The notes: generated by a model from the sequence alone, not told the origin. A stretch of DNA of 12,960 nt from Hyphomicrobiales bacterium (GCA_027030295.1 JALVFB010000102.1:1-12960), one strand, 5' to 3'; positions 1 through 12,833 are shown, counted from the first letter of the stretch. Made by a program: numbers and translations.

Positions 1-1019
1 TGGTGCGCCGCGGGCGGCGCGAGCGGGTGCGCAACGACACGGAAATCCGCAAGGGCGACGTGCTGGTGGTGGAAGGCACGCCGGAAGACCTGGAAGCCTT
101 CGCCGCGGCGCTGAAACTGGACTGGTCCAAGTCGCGCAAGGCCGCCCGCCTGCTGGCCGATTCCATGAGCATGCTGGAGGCGGTGGCGCCGCGCGAGGCG
201 CGAATCATCAACCGCTCCGCCGACGACCTGCGCCTGCTGGCGCGTCACGGCGTGGTGCTGGCCGGCATTTCGCGGCAGGGACGGCGCATCCGCCAGCGCG
301 TGCGCCGGGAGAAAATCCGCGCCGGCGACCTGCTGCTGCTCATGGGGCCGGACAACACGCTCATGGAGACCGCCCGCTGGCTGGGGGTGCTGCCGCTGAA
401 GCGCCGCAAGGACATTCCCGTCTCGCAGCGGCAGAAGGCGTGGCTGGCCATCGGCCTGTTCGCGGCGGCCATCATCGCCGCGGCGCTGGGGGTGGTCTAT
501 CTGCCGGTGGCGCTGGGCGCGGTGGTGGTGGCCTTCGCGCTATTCCGGATCATTCCCCTGAGCCGCGTCTATGACGCCGTCGAATGGCCGGTCATCGTGC
601 TGCTTGCCTCGCTCATTCCCATCGGCGGCGCGCTGGAGCGCTCCGGCGGCACCGACCTGATCGCGCAAGGCATCCTGTGGCTCACCGACGGCCTGCCGCC
701 GGTGGCGGTGCTGGCGCTGATCATGGCCGTCACCATGACGCTGTCGGACATGCTCAACAACGTGGCCACGGTGCTCATCGCGGCGCCGGTGGCGGTGGGC
801 GTGGCCCACGCGCTGGGCGTGAGCCCGGACACCATGCTCATGGGCGTGGCGGTGGCGGCAAGTTGCGCCTTCCTCACCCCCATCGGACACAAGAACAACA
901 CCATCATCATGGGGCCGGGGGGCTATGCCTTCGGCGACTACTGGCGCATGGGCCTGCCGCTGGAACTGATCGTGCTGGCGGTTTCCATCCCGCTGATCCT
1001 GGTCGCGTGGCCCTTGTAA
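1..1019 (+). CDS. SLC13-family (DASS-type) permease with RCK_C domains, 5' truncated
   Basis: This is the C-terminal part of a membrane transporter; the frame is open at the left edge, so the true start lies outside and the GTG at 3 is only an internal codon. About 339 residues are visible. Residues 1-40 and roughly 55-130 look like the ends of two RCK_C (TrkA C-terminal) regulatory domains, each closing on a 'KGDVLVVEG' or 'AGDLLLLMG' type strand. Hydrophobic helices follow. Two SLC13 signatures are visible: 'SDMLNNVATVLIAAP' and 'FLTPIGHKNNTIIMGPGG', the second being the C-terminal substrate/sodium-site region. The protein ends in 'LILVAWPL', a usual ending for the family, so the 3' end looks intact. 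Substrates in the family are mostly di- or tricarboxylates or sulfate; the actual substrate here is unknown. The stop codon TAA is the first three bases of a 41-base direct repeat. Confidence 0.9.
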   Translation, partial: VRRGRRERVRNDTEIRKGDVLVVEGTPEDLEAFAAALKLDWSKSRKAARLLADSMSMLEAVAPREARIINRSADDLRLLARHGVVLAGISRQGRRIRQRVRREKIRAGDLLLLMGPDNTLMETARWLGVLPLKRRKDIPVSQRQKAWLAIGLFAAAIIAAALGVVYLPVALGAVVVAFALFRIIPLSRVYDAVEWPVIVLLASLIPIGGALERSGGTDLIAQGILWLTDGLPPVAVLALIMAVTMTLSDMLNNVATVLIAAPVAVGVAHALGVSPDTMLMGVAVAASCAFLTPIGHKNNTIIMGPGGYAFGDYWRMGLPLELIVLAVSIPLILVAWPL

Positions 1020-1057
1020 TACTATCATGCATAAAGAACCACCCACCGCCCCGCGCC
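1017..1057. repeat. 41-base direct repeat, copy A
   Basis: The 41 bases here recur without mismatch at 1144-1184, a period of 127 bases. The unit begins with TAATACTATCATGCATAAAG and ends in the GC-rich left arm of the palindrome below (ending CCGCCCCGCGCC). Its first three bases are the stop codon of the permease gene. The identity stops sharply at both ends, which suggests a recent duplication or insertion rather than two independently conserved sites. Confidence 0.9.
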
Positions 1058-1113
1058 CCCACCCAACCCCCAAATTATGGAAAACAAGGGCTTGGGTGGG
1101 GGCGCGGGGCGGT
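1045..1113. repeat. Palindromic repeat element, copy 1 (22-bp perfect stem)
   Basis: Bases 1045-1066 are the exact reverse complement of 1092-1113: a 22-bp perfect stem, almost all G-C. A C-C mismatch (1067/1091) and a 3-bp CCC/GGG extension (1068-1070/1088-1090) lie inside it, leaving a 17-base A-rich loop (1071-1087). The element sits just after the permease stop codon, so its transcript could act as a 3'-end hairpin. There is no T-run after the stem, so it is not a classical intrinsic terminator. The same architecture recurs between atpD and atpC (5944-6010), and the left arm recurs alone at 1172-1184. This marks a dispersed repeat family rather than a one-off structure. I do not recognise it as a named family. 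Confidence 0.9.
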
Positions 1114-1118
1114 TTCAG

Positions 1119-1147
1119 CGGTCAACCTTTGCGCAGCCTGGTATAAT
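1119..1147 (+). promoter_or_regulatory. Candidate extended -10 promoter upstream of the atp operon
   Basis: TGGTATAAT at 1139-1147 is a perfect extended -10 (TGnTATAAT). A weak -35 candidate (CGGTCA, 1119-1124) lies 17 bases upstream. Initiation would fall near 1154, giving a leader of about 270 bases before atpH. The last four bases of the -10 (TAAT) belong to copy B of the 41-base repeat, and the rest comes from the sequence to its left. The hexamer is therefore completed at the repeat junction; copy A reads TGTAAT at the same place. Activity is inferred from sequence only. Confidence 0.45.
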
Positions 1148-1184
1148 ACTATCATGCATAAAGAACCACCCACCGCCCCGCGCC
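1144..1184. repeat. 41-base direct repeat, copy B, with a solo palindrome left arm
   Basis: Perfect second copy of 1017-1057. It ends 13 bases into the palindrome's left arm (1172-1184) and then diverges, so no right arm follows and the long hairpin cannot form here. It looks like a half element left by an incomplete tandem duplication of the 127-base unit 1017-1143, or by a truncated insertion. Confidence 0.9.
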
Positions 1185-1246
1185 ACCCCGCGCTCGCCAT
1201 GCATTTCATGCACTGCCCACATGTGCGACACGGATGCGCAATTTCC

Positions 1247-1285
1247 GTGCAACGTGTTGCACCCCCATGCCCCCTGTGTTAGAGA
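1247..1285 (+). promoter_or_regulatory. Operator-like dyad overlapping a candidate promoter for atpHAGDC
   Basis: GTGCAAC (1247-1253) and GTTGCAC (1256-1262) are perfect inverted 7-base arms two bases apart, the size of a dimeric regulator's site. The right arm contains TTGCAC (1257-1262), a possible -35, with TAGAGA (1280-1285) as a poor -10 after 17 bases. If this promoter is used, a dimer on the dyad would block it. The -10 match is only three of six, so the dyad is better supported than the promoter. Confidence 0.35.
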
Positions 1286-1426
1286 ACCCGCGGCGCGGGG
1301 AAGCCTCGCGCCGGGCGTGTTTTCGTGCCCGCGCAAGATCGCGGGGACAAGGCGGCAAGGGGAGCGCACCGGGCCGGCGGCGAACGGGGCCATCGACCGC
1401 ATCGGGGCAGGGACGCGACAGCAGAC
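1286..1426 (+). other. GC-rich untranslated leader before atpH
   Basis: I see no convincing gene here. Two small hairpins are visible: CCCGC/GCGGG at 1287-1291 and 1295-1299, and a CGGGC/GCCCG pair enclosing a T-rich loop around 1312-1331. The GTG-started extension of the atpH frame at 1325 gives an Arg/Gly-rich stretch unlike any delta subunit, so this region is best read as 5' UTR. The Shine-Dalgarno for atpH is weak: the closest purine-rich run, GGGGCAGGGA (1403-1412), is 14 bases from the ATG. Confidence 0.4.
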
Positions 1427-1984
1427 ATGGCGCAGACATCCGCAACAACATCGGGCGCCGCCGGGCGCTATGCGAAGGCGCTTGTGGAGCTGGCGGAAGA
1501 AGCCGGCGCGGTGGACGCCGTGGAGCGCGACGCGCAGGCGCTGGCGGCGGCGCTGGCCGAATCGGAAGAGCTTGCCCGCTTCGTTCGATCCCCGCTGTTC
1601 AAGACCGATCAACAGCGCGCCGTCATGCAGGCCATCCTGGACAAGGCGCAGGCGCATGATCTGACGCGCCGCCTGGTGGATACGCTGATCGCCAACCGCC
1701 GTCTGGCGCTGCTGGCGGATGTGCTCGCCGCCTGTCGGCGCCTGCTGGCCGAACGCCGCGGCGAGGTGGAGGTGGAGGCCATCACCGCCCAGCCGATGAC
1801 CGCCGCCGCGCAGAAGAAACTCGCCGGGGTGCTGAATAAGGCGCTCGCGCGCAAGGTGGAAATCGTCAATACCGTCAATCCGGACATCATCGGCGGGCTG
1901 GTGCTGCGCATCGGCTCGCGCATGATCGACGCTTCCGTGAAGCATCGGCTCGATGCCCTGAAAAGTGCGCTGAAAGGGGTCTAG
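1427..1984 (+). CDS. atpH: F1Fo ATP synthase subunit delta (OSCP homologue)
   Basis: This subunit forms part of the peripheral stalk. It sits on top of the alpha3-beta3 head and links it to the b/b' stator so that the head does not rotate. The product has 185 residues, normal for the family. The N-terminal 'GRYAKALVELAEEAG' is the usual first helix of the delta/OSCP helical domain. The C-terminal 'NPDIIGGLVLRIGSRMIDAS' is the family signature, followed by the final helix 'LDALKSALKGV'. ATG 1427 was chosen because the frame upstream reads as low-complexity Arg/Gly sequence and the family motif begins shortly after this Met. It is the first gene of the F1 operon; its TAG stop lies three bases before atpA, so the two are probably translationally coupled. 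Confidence 0.95.
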   Translation: MAQTSATTSGAAGRYAKALVELAEEAGAVDAVERDAQALAAALAESEELARFVRSPLFKTDQQRAVMQAILDKAQAHDLTRRLVDTLIANRRLALLADVLAACRRLLAERRGEVEVEAITAQPMTAAAQKKLAGVLNKALARKVEIVNTVNPDIIGGLVLRIGSRMIDASVKHRLDALKSALKGV

Positions 1985-1987
1985 GCA

Positions 1988-3523
<1,536 letters not shown>

Positions 3524-3550
3524 ACACGCTGAACGGATGGAACGGGCGCC

Positions 3551-5937
<2,387 letters not shown>

Positions 5938-5943
5938 CCCACC

Positions 5944-6010
5944 GCCCCGCGCCCCCGCCCAACCACCCGATATTTTGCCTTGCAAGGGTGTTTGGGCGGG
6001 GGCGCGGAGC
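5944..6010. repeat. Palindromic repeat element, copy 2, between atpD and atpC
   Basis: Left arm 5947-5962 and right arm 5992-6007 form a perfect 16-bp stem. Outside it an A-C mismatch (5946/6008) is followed by two more pairs. Inside it a single mismatch (5963/5991) is followed by CACCC/GGGTG (5964-5968/5986-5990) and a 17-base loop. This matches the architecture of the element at 1045-1113, including the position of the inner mismatch. The A-T pair at 1061/1097 of copy 1 is a G-C pair here (5957/5997), a compensatory change. The left flank (ACCGCCCACCG, against ACCACCCACCG) and the right flank (CAGCGG) are also shared. Lying inside an operon, it could pause RNA polymerase, slow exonucleases or reduce atpC expression; none of this is shown by sequence. 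Confidence 0.88.
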
Positions 6011-6071
6011 AGACAGCGGATCATGGTTCGGTTTGGAGCCGGGCATGGCCCCACAGTCGGGATGAGGACAC

Positions 6072-6482
6072 ATGGCCGATGCGCTGAAACTGGAACTGGT
6101 AAGCCCCGAAAGGGAGCTGGCCTCGCGCATGGTGCGCAAGGTGCTGGTGCCGGGATTGGAGGGATATTTCGAGGTGCGTCCCGGGCATGCGCCGGTGCTC
6201 TCCATCCTGCGGCCGGGCGTGCTGCGCATCACCGAGATATCCGGCGCGGAGACGAAGTTCTATGTGCGCGGCGGCTATGTGGAGGCGGGTGGAGAAGAGA
6301 TCAGCGTGCTGGCGGAATATGCCGCGCCGCTGGAGGAGTTCAATGCCGAGAAGCTGGCGCGCGAACTCCGCTGGGCCGAGGAAGACCTGGCCGATGCGCG
6401 CAACGACGAGGAGCGCCGCCGCCTGCGCGAACGGCTTGATTTTCTGAATGGTCTGAAGCAGGCTCTGGAAACCGGTTTCTGA
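6072..6482 (+). CDS. atpC: F1Fo ATP synthase subunit epsilon
   Basis: Rotor subunit at the foot of gamma that contacts the c-ring and can inhibit ATP hydrolysis. The product has 136 residues, normal for the family. The N-terminal beta-sandwich (about 1-85) contains 'LELVSPERELASRMV' and the signature 'FEVRPGHAPVLSIL RPGVLRI'. The C-terminal helical hairpin (about 88-136) is rich in Glu and Arg ('RWAEEDLADARNDEERRRLR'), the part that extends to inhibit the enzyme in many bacteria. ATG 6072 follows GATGAGGAC; the spacing to the start is short (three bases). It is separated from atpD by the palindromic element. Confidence 0.95.
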   Translation: MADALKLELVSPERELASRMVRKVLVPGLEGYFEVRPGHAPVLSILRPGVLRITEISGAETKFYVRGGYVEAGGEEISVLAEYAAPLEEFNAEKLARELRWAEEDLADARNDEERRRLRERLDFLNGLKQALETGF

Positions 6483-6505
6483 GCCAGAACATGATGACCG
6501 GCTCC

Positions 6506-6510
6506 GGAGG
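6506..6510 (+). promoter_or_regulatory. Ribosome binding site deciding the dsbB start
   Basis: GGAGG at 6506-6510 lies four bases before ATG 6515. The two earlier in-frame ATGs (6491, 6494) have no comparable site. The later start also places the four cysteines at the positions usual for DsbB. Confidence 0.6.
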
Positions 6511-6514
6511 CGTG

Positions 6515-7027
6515 ATGGCCAGCAGCACCAGATATCTGCGCGACCCGGCGGCCTTCGCCGCGGCGGTGGTGCTGGCGGCGGCGCTGTTCATGATCGTCGG
6601 CGCGCTGTTCTTCGAGCACGTGCTTGGCTATCAGCCCTGCGAACTGTGTTTCCTGCAGCGCAAGCCGTGGTACGCGCTCATTCCACTTGGTTTCGCGCTG
6701 ACCGTGGTGGCCGCCGGCAGCAACCGCACGTTGCTGAAAGCGGGGCTGGCGCTGGCGCTCATTCTGCTGCTGGTGAGCGCGGGGCTGGGCGCATGGCATG
6801 CCGGCATCGAGTGGAAATGGTGGAAGGGACCCGCGAGCTGCACGGCATCGGGGGTGGACTTCACCCTCGCGTTGCCGGATCTGAGCAAGCGGGTGGTGCT
6901 GTGCGACGAGGCGCCGTTGCGCATCCTGGGGCTGTCGCTGGCCGGCTGGAACGCGGTCGTCTCCATCGTCGTGGCGCTGGTGGTGTTGCGCGGGCTTGTG
7001 TCTTCCCGGGGGGCGGAAGCCTCCTGA
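6515..7027 (+). CDS. dsbB: DsbB-family disulfide bond formation protein
   Basis: Inner-membrane quinone reductase that reoxidises DsbA and passes the electrons to ubiquinone, allowing disulfide formation in the periplasm. From ATG 6515 it has 170 residues. Four hydrophobic helices are visible at about 13-37, 51-68, 74-96 and 137-163. The first periplasmic loop carries C42-E-L-C45 in 'YQPCELCFLQRKPW', and the second carries C109 and C130, matching the two cysteine pairs of the family. 'AWHAGIEWKWWKGP' precedes C109, and 'GLSLAGWNAVVS' lies in the last helix. It starts 32 bases after atpC (8 bases if ATG 6491 is used) with no terminator between, so it is probably the last gene of the ATPase transcript. 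A dedicated DsbA partner is not in the window. Confidence 0.93.
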   Translation: MASSTRYLRDPAAFAAAVVLAAALFMIVGALFFEHVLGYQPCELCFLQRKPWYALIPLGFALTVVAAGSNRTLLKAGLALALILLLVSAGLGAWHAGIEWKWWKGPASCTASGVDFTLALPDLSKRVVLCDEAPLRILGLSLAGWNAVVSIVVALVVLRGLVSSRGAEAS

Positions 7028-7060
7028 CCAAAGATTCATGCGGTTGCATTCGCGCCACGC

Positions 7061-7096
7061 TTGGCAGCGGTGGGCGGTTGGCCTATCTTGAGGCCA
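7061..7096 (+). promoter_or_regulatory. Candidate sigma-70 type promoter for ftsH, with a dyad over the -10
   Basis: TTGGCA (7061-7066) and TATCTT (7084-7089) are 17 bases apart, matching the consensus at five and four of six positions. TGGCCT (7079-7084) and AGGCCA (7091-7096) form a 6-bp inverted repeat with six bases between them, covering the -10 and probable start site, where a repressor could sit. Transcription from about 7096 would give a leader near 150 bases. The 220-base gap after dsbB otherwise shows no gene. Confidence 0.42.
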
Positions 7097-7235
7097 GGAG
7101 CATTGGCCCGGCACGTTAGCCATTGAAGATGGCAGGGCTTGCGCATTCGCGGCCAGGGCGGCACAACCGGTGTCGTGATCCGGCCAGCCGGACGTGGCAG
7201 CTGTCGCAGGAGCGGGCCGCAAACGGACATTCCTC

Positions 7236-7240
7236 AGAGG
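7236..7240 (+). promoter_or_regulatory. Ribosome binding site deciding the ftsH start (GTG 7248)
   Basis: AGAGG at 7236-7240 lies seven bases before GTG 7248. The upstream in-frame GTG at 7194 would add 18 residues (Ala/Gly/Arg-rich) that FtsH proteins do not carry, whereas 7248 gives the usual '[17 protein letters not shown]' beginning. Confidence 0.7.
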
Positions 7241-7247
7241 TGCATCC

Positions 7248-9167
<1,920 letters not shown>

Positions 9168-9202
9168 CACGCCGTTGCGTGCTCAAGCGCCCGCTGGCGC
9201 AG

Positions 9203-9235
9203 AAGCCTGTTGAACATCGGGGCTTTCCCTTTTTT
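9203..9235 (+). terminator. Weak intrinsic terminator candidate after ftsH
   Basis: AAGCC (9203-9207) can pair with GGCTT (9221-9225), and a run of six T follows at 9230-9235 after TCCC. The stem is short and the loop is 13 bases, so this is a poor match. A separate small hairpin, GCGCC-CGCT-GGCGC (9187-9200), lies just upstream without a T-run. Confidence 0.3.
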
Positions 9236-9281
9236 CGGCGGGCTGGCGCCGAGGCATGCCCGCGTGCGCCGCGGAGGAGGC

Positions 9282-9319
9282 GGGTTAACGATTCCTTGCC
9301 GTTAGTTCTTTGTTAACCC
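9282..9319. promoter_or_regulatory. TTAAC-containing dyad resembling CtrA binding sites
   Basis: GGGTTAAC (9282-9289) and GTTAACCC (9312-9319) are exact inverted repeats 22 bases apart. Within the right part, TTAG (9302-9305) and TTAAC (9313-9317) are separated by seven bases, one change from the alphaproteobacterial CtrA box TTAA-N7-TTAAC. The site lies 56 bases before the heparinase-like gene in otherwise very GC-rich sequence, so it probably belongs to that gene's promoter. I found no convincing -35/-10 pair. Confidence 0.35.
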
Positions 9320-9374
9320 TGCTGGCGTTTCCTTGGCATCAGGGGTTCGCCGATTCCGATGCAGGGTGGCATTC

Positions 9375-11138
9375 ATGCCTTCTCACGCACAGCACGCGTC
9401 GTCGATAGCGACCTGGCCGCATGTTTCCATTCTGCTGCGGGCCGCCGCGCAGCGGGCGGCGGCGCGGATGTTGCGGCCGGCGCGGCTTTTTCCCGGACGT
9501 TCCGTGACCTTGCGGGCGCAAGGATTGGCGCTGCACGTGCCGGCGCCGGCGCGGGCCGTGCTGGCGCGGGGCGCGGATATCTATCGCGGCCTGTGGCGGC
9601 TGGCCGGGCACGAGGTGCATGCCGGCGGGCGAACGGTTTTCGACCGTGCGGATGCGCCGGCGCGCTGGCAGGAAGAGCTGCATTCCTTCGACTGGATTTT
9701 CGAGCTGCTGCAACCGGGACAGCGGCTGTGGCGGCTGACGGCCCGGCAGCTGGTGCTGGACTGGGCGCGTTGTCTGCGCCGCCGGGGCCTGCCGGAGGCC
9801 GCGCTGCGCCCGGCGGTGGCGGGGCGGCGGATGATCAACCTGGTGGCCGCGGCGCCATTGCTGCTGGAAGAGGCGGAGGACGATTTCGCGCCGCGCCTGA
9901 TGCAGTTGTTCACCAACCAGATGCGCATGCTGCGGCGCCAGCCGCTGGCCGGGCTGCTGGCGGCCGATGCCCTGTGGGTGGTGATGGCGCAGGCCCATGC
10001 GGCGCTGGGCATCGTCGGGTTCGAGCGGGTGCGTGAAGCCTGCCTGCGGCAACTGGACGTGGAGTTGCGGCGGCAGTTCCTGCCCGACGGCGGGCATGTG
10101 TCACGGGCGCCGAAGGTGTTGCTGGAGCTGCTCGCGGTGCTGCTGCCTTTGCGCTGGGCGCTGGAGCACCTCGGCCTGGAGCCGCCGGCCGGGCTGCGGG
10201 CGGCGACGGAAAAGGGCCTGCCGATGCTGCGGTTCTTTCAGCACGCCGATGGCGGGCTGGCGCTGTTTCATGGCGGCGATGCGCCGTGCCGCGGAAGGGT
10301 GCAGGCGTTGCTGGACATGGATACGGTGGGTGGCGCGCCGCTGACCCATGCGCCGCACAGCGGGTTTGCGCGGCTGGCGCGTGGGGGGAGCGTGGTGCTG
10401 GTGGACGCGGGCGCGCCGGCGGCGCCCATGCGGCATGCGGCGGCGGCGCTGTCGCCATTGGCGCTGGAATTTTCCTGTGAAAGCGGGCGGATCTTCACCA
10501 GTTGTGGGGCGCCGATGAACGGCGATCCACGGCTTTCGGTGGCGGCGCGGCTGAGCGCGGCGCATTGCATGCCCATGCTGGACGAGGCCGATGCCGGCGT
10601 GCTGCTGGACAATGCGCTGACCCGCAGCCTGCTGGGCCAGCCGCTGGCCGGGGGAGCGCCGGTGGCGGCGGAGGTGGTGGCGTCCGATGCCGGCATGCTG
10701 CTGGAGGCCAGCCACGAAGCCTATGGCTTGCGCGTGCGGCGGCGGCTTTTCCTGAGCGATGATGGCAACGACCTGCGTGGCGAGGATGCCTTCCTGCCCG
10801 CGGACGGCGCCGGAGAGGCGAGGTCCCATGTCATACGTTTTCATGTGCACCCGGCGGTGAAGGCCAGCCTGTCGCGGGACGGGCGCTCGGTGTTGCTGGT
10901 GCTGCCCAACCGCGTGGCCTGGTCGTTTTCGGTCAGGGATGGCGCCGTGGCGCTGGAGGAGAGCCTGTTCATGGCCGGCGACGCCGGGCCACGGCCCACG
11001 CGGCAGATCGTCGTGCGCGGAGACATCCCGGCCGGGGGGCGCGTGGTGCACTGGAAGCTGACGCGCATCGCCGCCACAAAGGGAACGCGCTCTCGGCGCA
11101 ACGCACGGGAAAATGCGCCCATGCTGCCGCTGGAATGA
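9375..11138 (+). CDS. Heparinase II/III-family protein
   Basis: Resembles the heparinase II/III-like proteins encoded next to purH in many alphaproteobacteria; its substrate is not known. It has 587 residues from ATG 9375, preceded by AGGGTGG (9363-9369) five bases upstream; a TTG start at 9333 would add 14 residues without a ribosome site. The N-terminal part (about 60-290) is helical, with '[20 protein letters not shown]' (105-124) and '[20 protein letters not shown]' (238-257), as expected for the alpha/alpha-toroid. From about 320 the sequence turns to beta-sandwich type: '[18 protein letters not shown]' (329-346), '[17 protein letters not shown]' (362-378) and, near the end, 'HVIRFHVHP' and 'LPNRVAWSF'. 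There is no signal peptide, so as written it would be cytoplasmic, odd for a polysaccharide lyase. Catalytic residues cannot be assigned by eye. Confidence 0.8.
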   Translation: MPSHAQHASSIATWPHVSILLRAAAQRAAARMLRPARLFPGRSVTLRAQGLALHVPAPARAVLARGADIYRGLWRLAGHEVHAGGRTVFDRADAPARWQEELHSFDWIFELLQPGQRLWRLTARQLVLDWARCLRRRGLPEAALRPAVAGRRMINLVAAAPLLLEEAEDDFAPRLMQLFTNQMRMLRRQPLAGLLAADALWVVMAQAHAALGIVGFERVREACLRQLDVELRRQFLPDGGHVSRAPKVLLELLAVLLPLRWALEHLGLEPPAGLRAATEKGLPMLRFFQHADGGLALFHGGDAPCRGRVQALLDMDTVGGAPLTHAPHSGFARLARGGSVVLVDAGAPAAPMRHAAAALSPLALEFSCESGRIFTSCGAPMNGDPRLSVAARLSAAHCMPMLDEADAGVLLDNALTRSLLGQPLAGGAPVAAEVVASDAGMLLEASHEAYGLRVRRRLFLSDDGNDLRGEDAFLPADGAGEARSHVIRFHVHPAVKASLSRDGRSVLLVLPNRVAWSFSVRDGAVALEESLFMAGDAGPRPTRQIVVRGDIPAGGRVVHWKLTRIAATKGTRSRRNARENAPMLPLE

Positions 11139-11153
11139 TCCACACGCGCGCCG

Positions 11154-11189
11154 TTGACGGTTTTCCCGCGCGCCGCGCTCTGCTATGGC
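11154..11189 (+). promoter_or_regulatory. Candidate promoter for purH
   Basis: TGCTATGGC (11181-11189) resembles an extended -10. A good TTGACG (11154-11159) lies upstream, but 24 bases separate them, too many for a standard pair, so only one may be used. Initiation near 11196 would give a leader of about 30 bases. The gap between the heparinase-like gene and purH is 89 bases, leaving room for a separate promoter. Confidence 0.3.
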
Positions 11190-11227
11190 CAGTGTGCAGG
11201 AGTTCATCTCAAGCGGGAGAGCTGATC

Positions 11228-12808
11228 ATGGCCCAGCCGGTGCGCCGCGCGCTCGTTTCCGTTTCCGACAAGACCGGGCTTGTCGAGTTCGCCAAGGCCC
11301 TCGTGGAGAAGTTCGGGGTGGAGATCGTCTCCACCGGCGGCACCGCCCGCGCCCTGAAGGAGGCGGGCATCGCCGTGAAGGACGTTTCCGACCTCACCGG
11401 CTTTCCCGAGATCATGGACGGGCGGGTGAAGACGCTGCACCCCGCCGTTCATGGCGGCATCCTGGCGGTGCGCGGCAACGCCGAGCACGAGGCGGCCATG
11501 GAAGAACATGACATCGCGCCCATCGACATGGTGGTGGTGAATCTCTATCCGTTCGAGGAGACGCTGGCGAAGGGGGCTGATTACGACACCATCGTCGAGA
11601 ACATCGACATCGGCGGCCCGGCCATGATCCGCGCGGCGGCGAAGAACCACGCTTCCGTGGCGGTGGTGGTGGACCCGGCCGATTACGACAAGGTGCTGGG
11701 CGACATGGAGCAGCACGATGGCGCCACCTGCCGGAAATTCCGCCGCAAGCTGGCGCAGAAGGCGTTCGCCCGCACCGCCGCCTATGACGCCGCCATCTCC
11801 AACTGGCTGGGGCGCGTGGTGGCGAACCCCGACGCCCCGGAAGACGCCTGGCCCGTGACCTTCACCGCCCAGTTCGTGAAGAAGCAGGAAATGCGCTACG
11901 GCGAAAATCCGCACCAGAAGGCGGCCTTCTACATCGACCGCGAGGGTGCGGCGGAACCGTGCATTTCCACCGCCGAACAGCTTCAGGGCAAGGCGCTGTC
12001 GTATAACAACATCGGCGACGCCGACGCGGCGCTGGAGTGCGTGAAGCAGTTCGACGAGGGGGCGGCCTGCGTCATCGTCAAGCACGCCAACCCCTGCGGC
12101 GTGGCGGTGGCCGACAGCCTGACGGCGGCCTATGACCTGGCTTTCCAAACCGATCCGGAATCGGCCTTTGGCGGCATCATCGCCTTCAACCGGCCGCTGG
12201 ACGGGGAGACGGCGAAGGCCATCGTCGAGCGGCAATTCGTGGAAGTGATCATCGCGCCGGAAGTGACGGAAGAGGCGCGCGCGGCGGTGGCGAAGAAGAA
12301 GAACGTGCGCCTGCTGGCCACGGGCATGTGGGAGGGCGCGCCGAAGCCGCGGCTGGACTTCAAGCGGGTGAACGGCGGCCTGCTGGTGCAGGATGCCGAT
12401 CTCGCGCTTTACAAGGAGCTGAAGGTGGTCACCAAACGCGCGCCGACCGAAGAGGAGATGCGCGATCTCATCTTCGCCTGGAAGGTGTGCAAGTTCGTCA
12501 AGTCCAACGCCATCGTCTATGCCAGGAACAACCGCACCATCGGCGTCGGCGCGGGGCAGATGAGCCGGGTGAACTCGGCGCGCATCGCGCGCATCAAGGC
12601 CGAGCACGCGGGGCTTGAAGTGAAAGGCTCGGTGGTGGCCTCGGACGCCTTCTTCCCCTTCGCCGACGGCCTGCTGGAGGCGGCCGGCGCCGGATGCACG
12701 GCGGTGATCCAGCCCGGCGGCTCCATCCGCGACGAAGAGGTCATCGCCGCCGCCGACGAGCACGGGCTGGCGATGGTCTTCACCGGAATGCGCCACTTCC
12801 GCCACTGA
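11228..12808 (+). CDS. purH: Bifunctional AICAR formyltransferase/IMP cyclohydrolase
   Basis: Carries out the last two steps of purine synthesis: formylation of AICAR using 10-formyltetrahydrofolate, then ring closure to IMP, in the cytoplasm. It has 526 residues, the normal length. The N-terminal MGS-like cyclohydrolase domain (about 5-200) shows '[10 protein letters not shown]' (34-43), '[12 protein letters not shown]' (68-79) and '[10 protein letters not shown]' (103-112). The formyltransferase domain follows, with '[14 protein letters not shown]' (222-235), '[19 protein letters not shown]' (252-270), the catalytic Lys-His pair K285-H286 in '[12 protein letters not shown]' and '[11 protein letters not shown]'. 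It ends '[12 protein letters not shown]', the usual C-terminus. ATG 11228 follows GGGAGA by seven bases; the longer frame from 11135 adds 31 residues unlike the family. No regulatory aptamer is visible upstream. Confidence 0.97.
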   Translation: MAQPVRRALVSVSDKTGLVEFAKALVEKFGVEIVSTGGTARALKEAGIAVKDVSDLTGFPEIMDGRVKTLHPAVHGGILAVRGNAEHEAAMEEHDIAPIDMVVVNLYPFEETLAKGADYDTIVENIDIGGPAMIRAAAKNHASVAVVVDPADYDKVLGDMEQHDGATCRKFRRKLAQKAFARTAAYDAAISNWLGRVVANPDAPEDAWPVTFTAQFVKKQEMRYGENPHQKAAFYIDREGAAEPCISTAEQLQGKALSYNNIGDADAALECVKQFDEGAACVIVKHANPCGVAVADSLTAAYDLAFQTDPESAFGGIIAFNRPLDGETAKAIVERQFVEVIIAPEVTEEARAAVAKKKNVRLLATGMWEGAPKPRLDFKRVNGGLLVQDADLALYKELKVVTKRAPTEEEMRDLIFAWKVCKFVKSNAIVYARNNRTIGVGAGQMSRVNSARIARIKAEHAGLEVKGSVVASDAFFPFADGLLEAAGAGCTAVIQPGGSIRDEEVIAAADEHGLAMVFTGMRHFRH

Positions 12809-12833
12809 GCGCGATCACGCAACGGGGGCCGAC

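Noticed and set aside
1045..1113. The palindrome as an intrinsic terminator for the permease gene
   Set aside because: The stem is strong but no T-run follows on the + strand, and a second copy lies inside an operon, so a simple terminator role is not supported.
1017..1184. The direct repeats as a CRISPR array or attachment-site pair
   Set aside because: There are only two copies, the 'spacer' is a palindrome belonging to the repeat family, and no integrase, tRNA or cas gene is present.
1077..1664. Plus-strand frame running through the repeat region into atpH
   Set aside because: Its translation is Pro/Arg-rich, crosses the palindromes and continues in the wrong frame of atpH; no sign of a real protein.
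7087..7118. CTTGAG as a heat-shock (sigma-32) -35 for ftsH
   Set aside because: No acceptable -10 lies at the required distance; the TTGGCA/TATCTT pair just upstream is a better promoter.
11204..12805. Long minus-strand open frame opposite purH
   Set aside because: Same composition effect; purH is full length with its catalytic residues.
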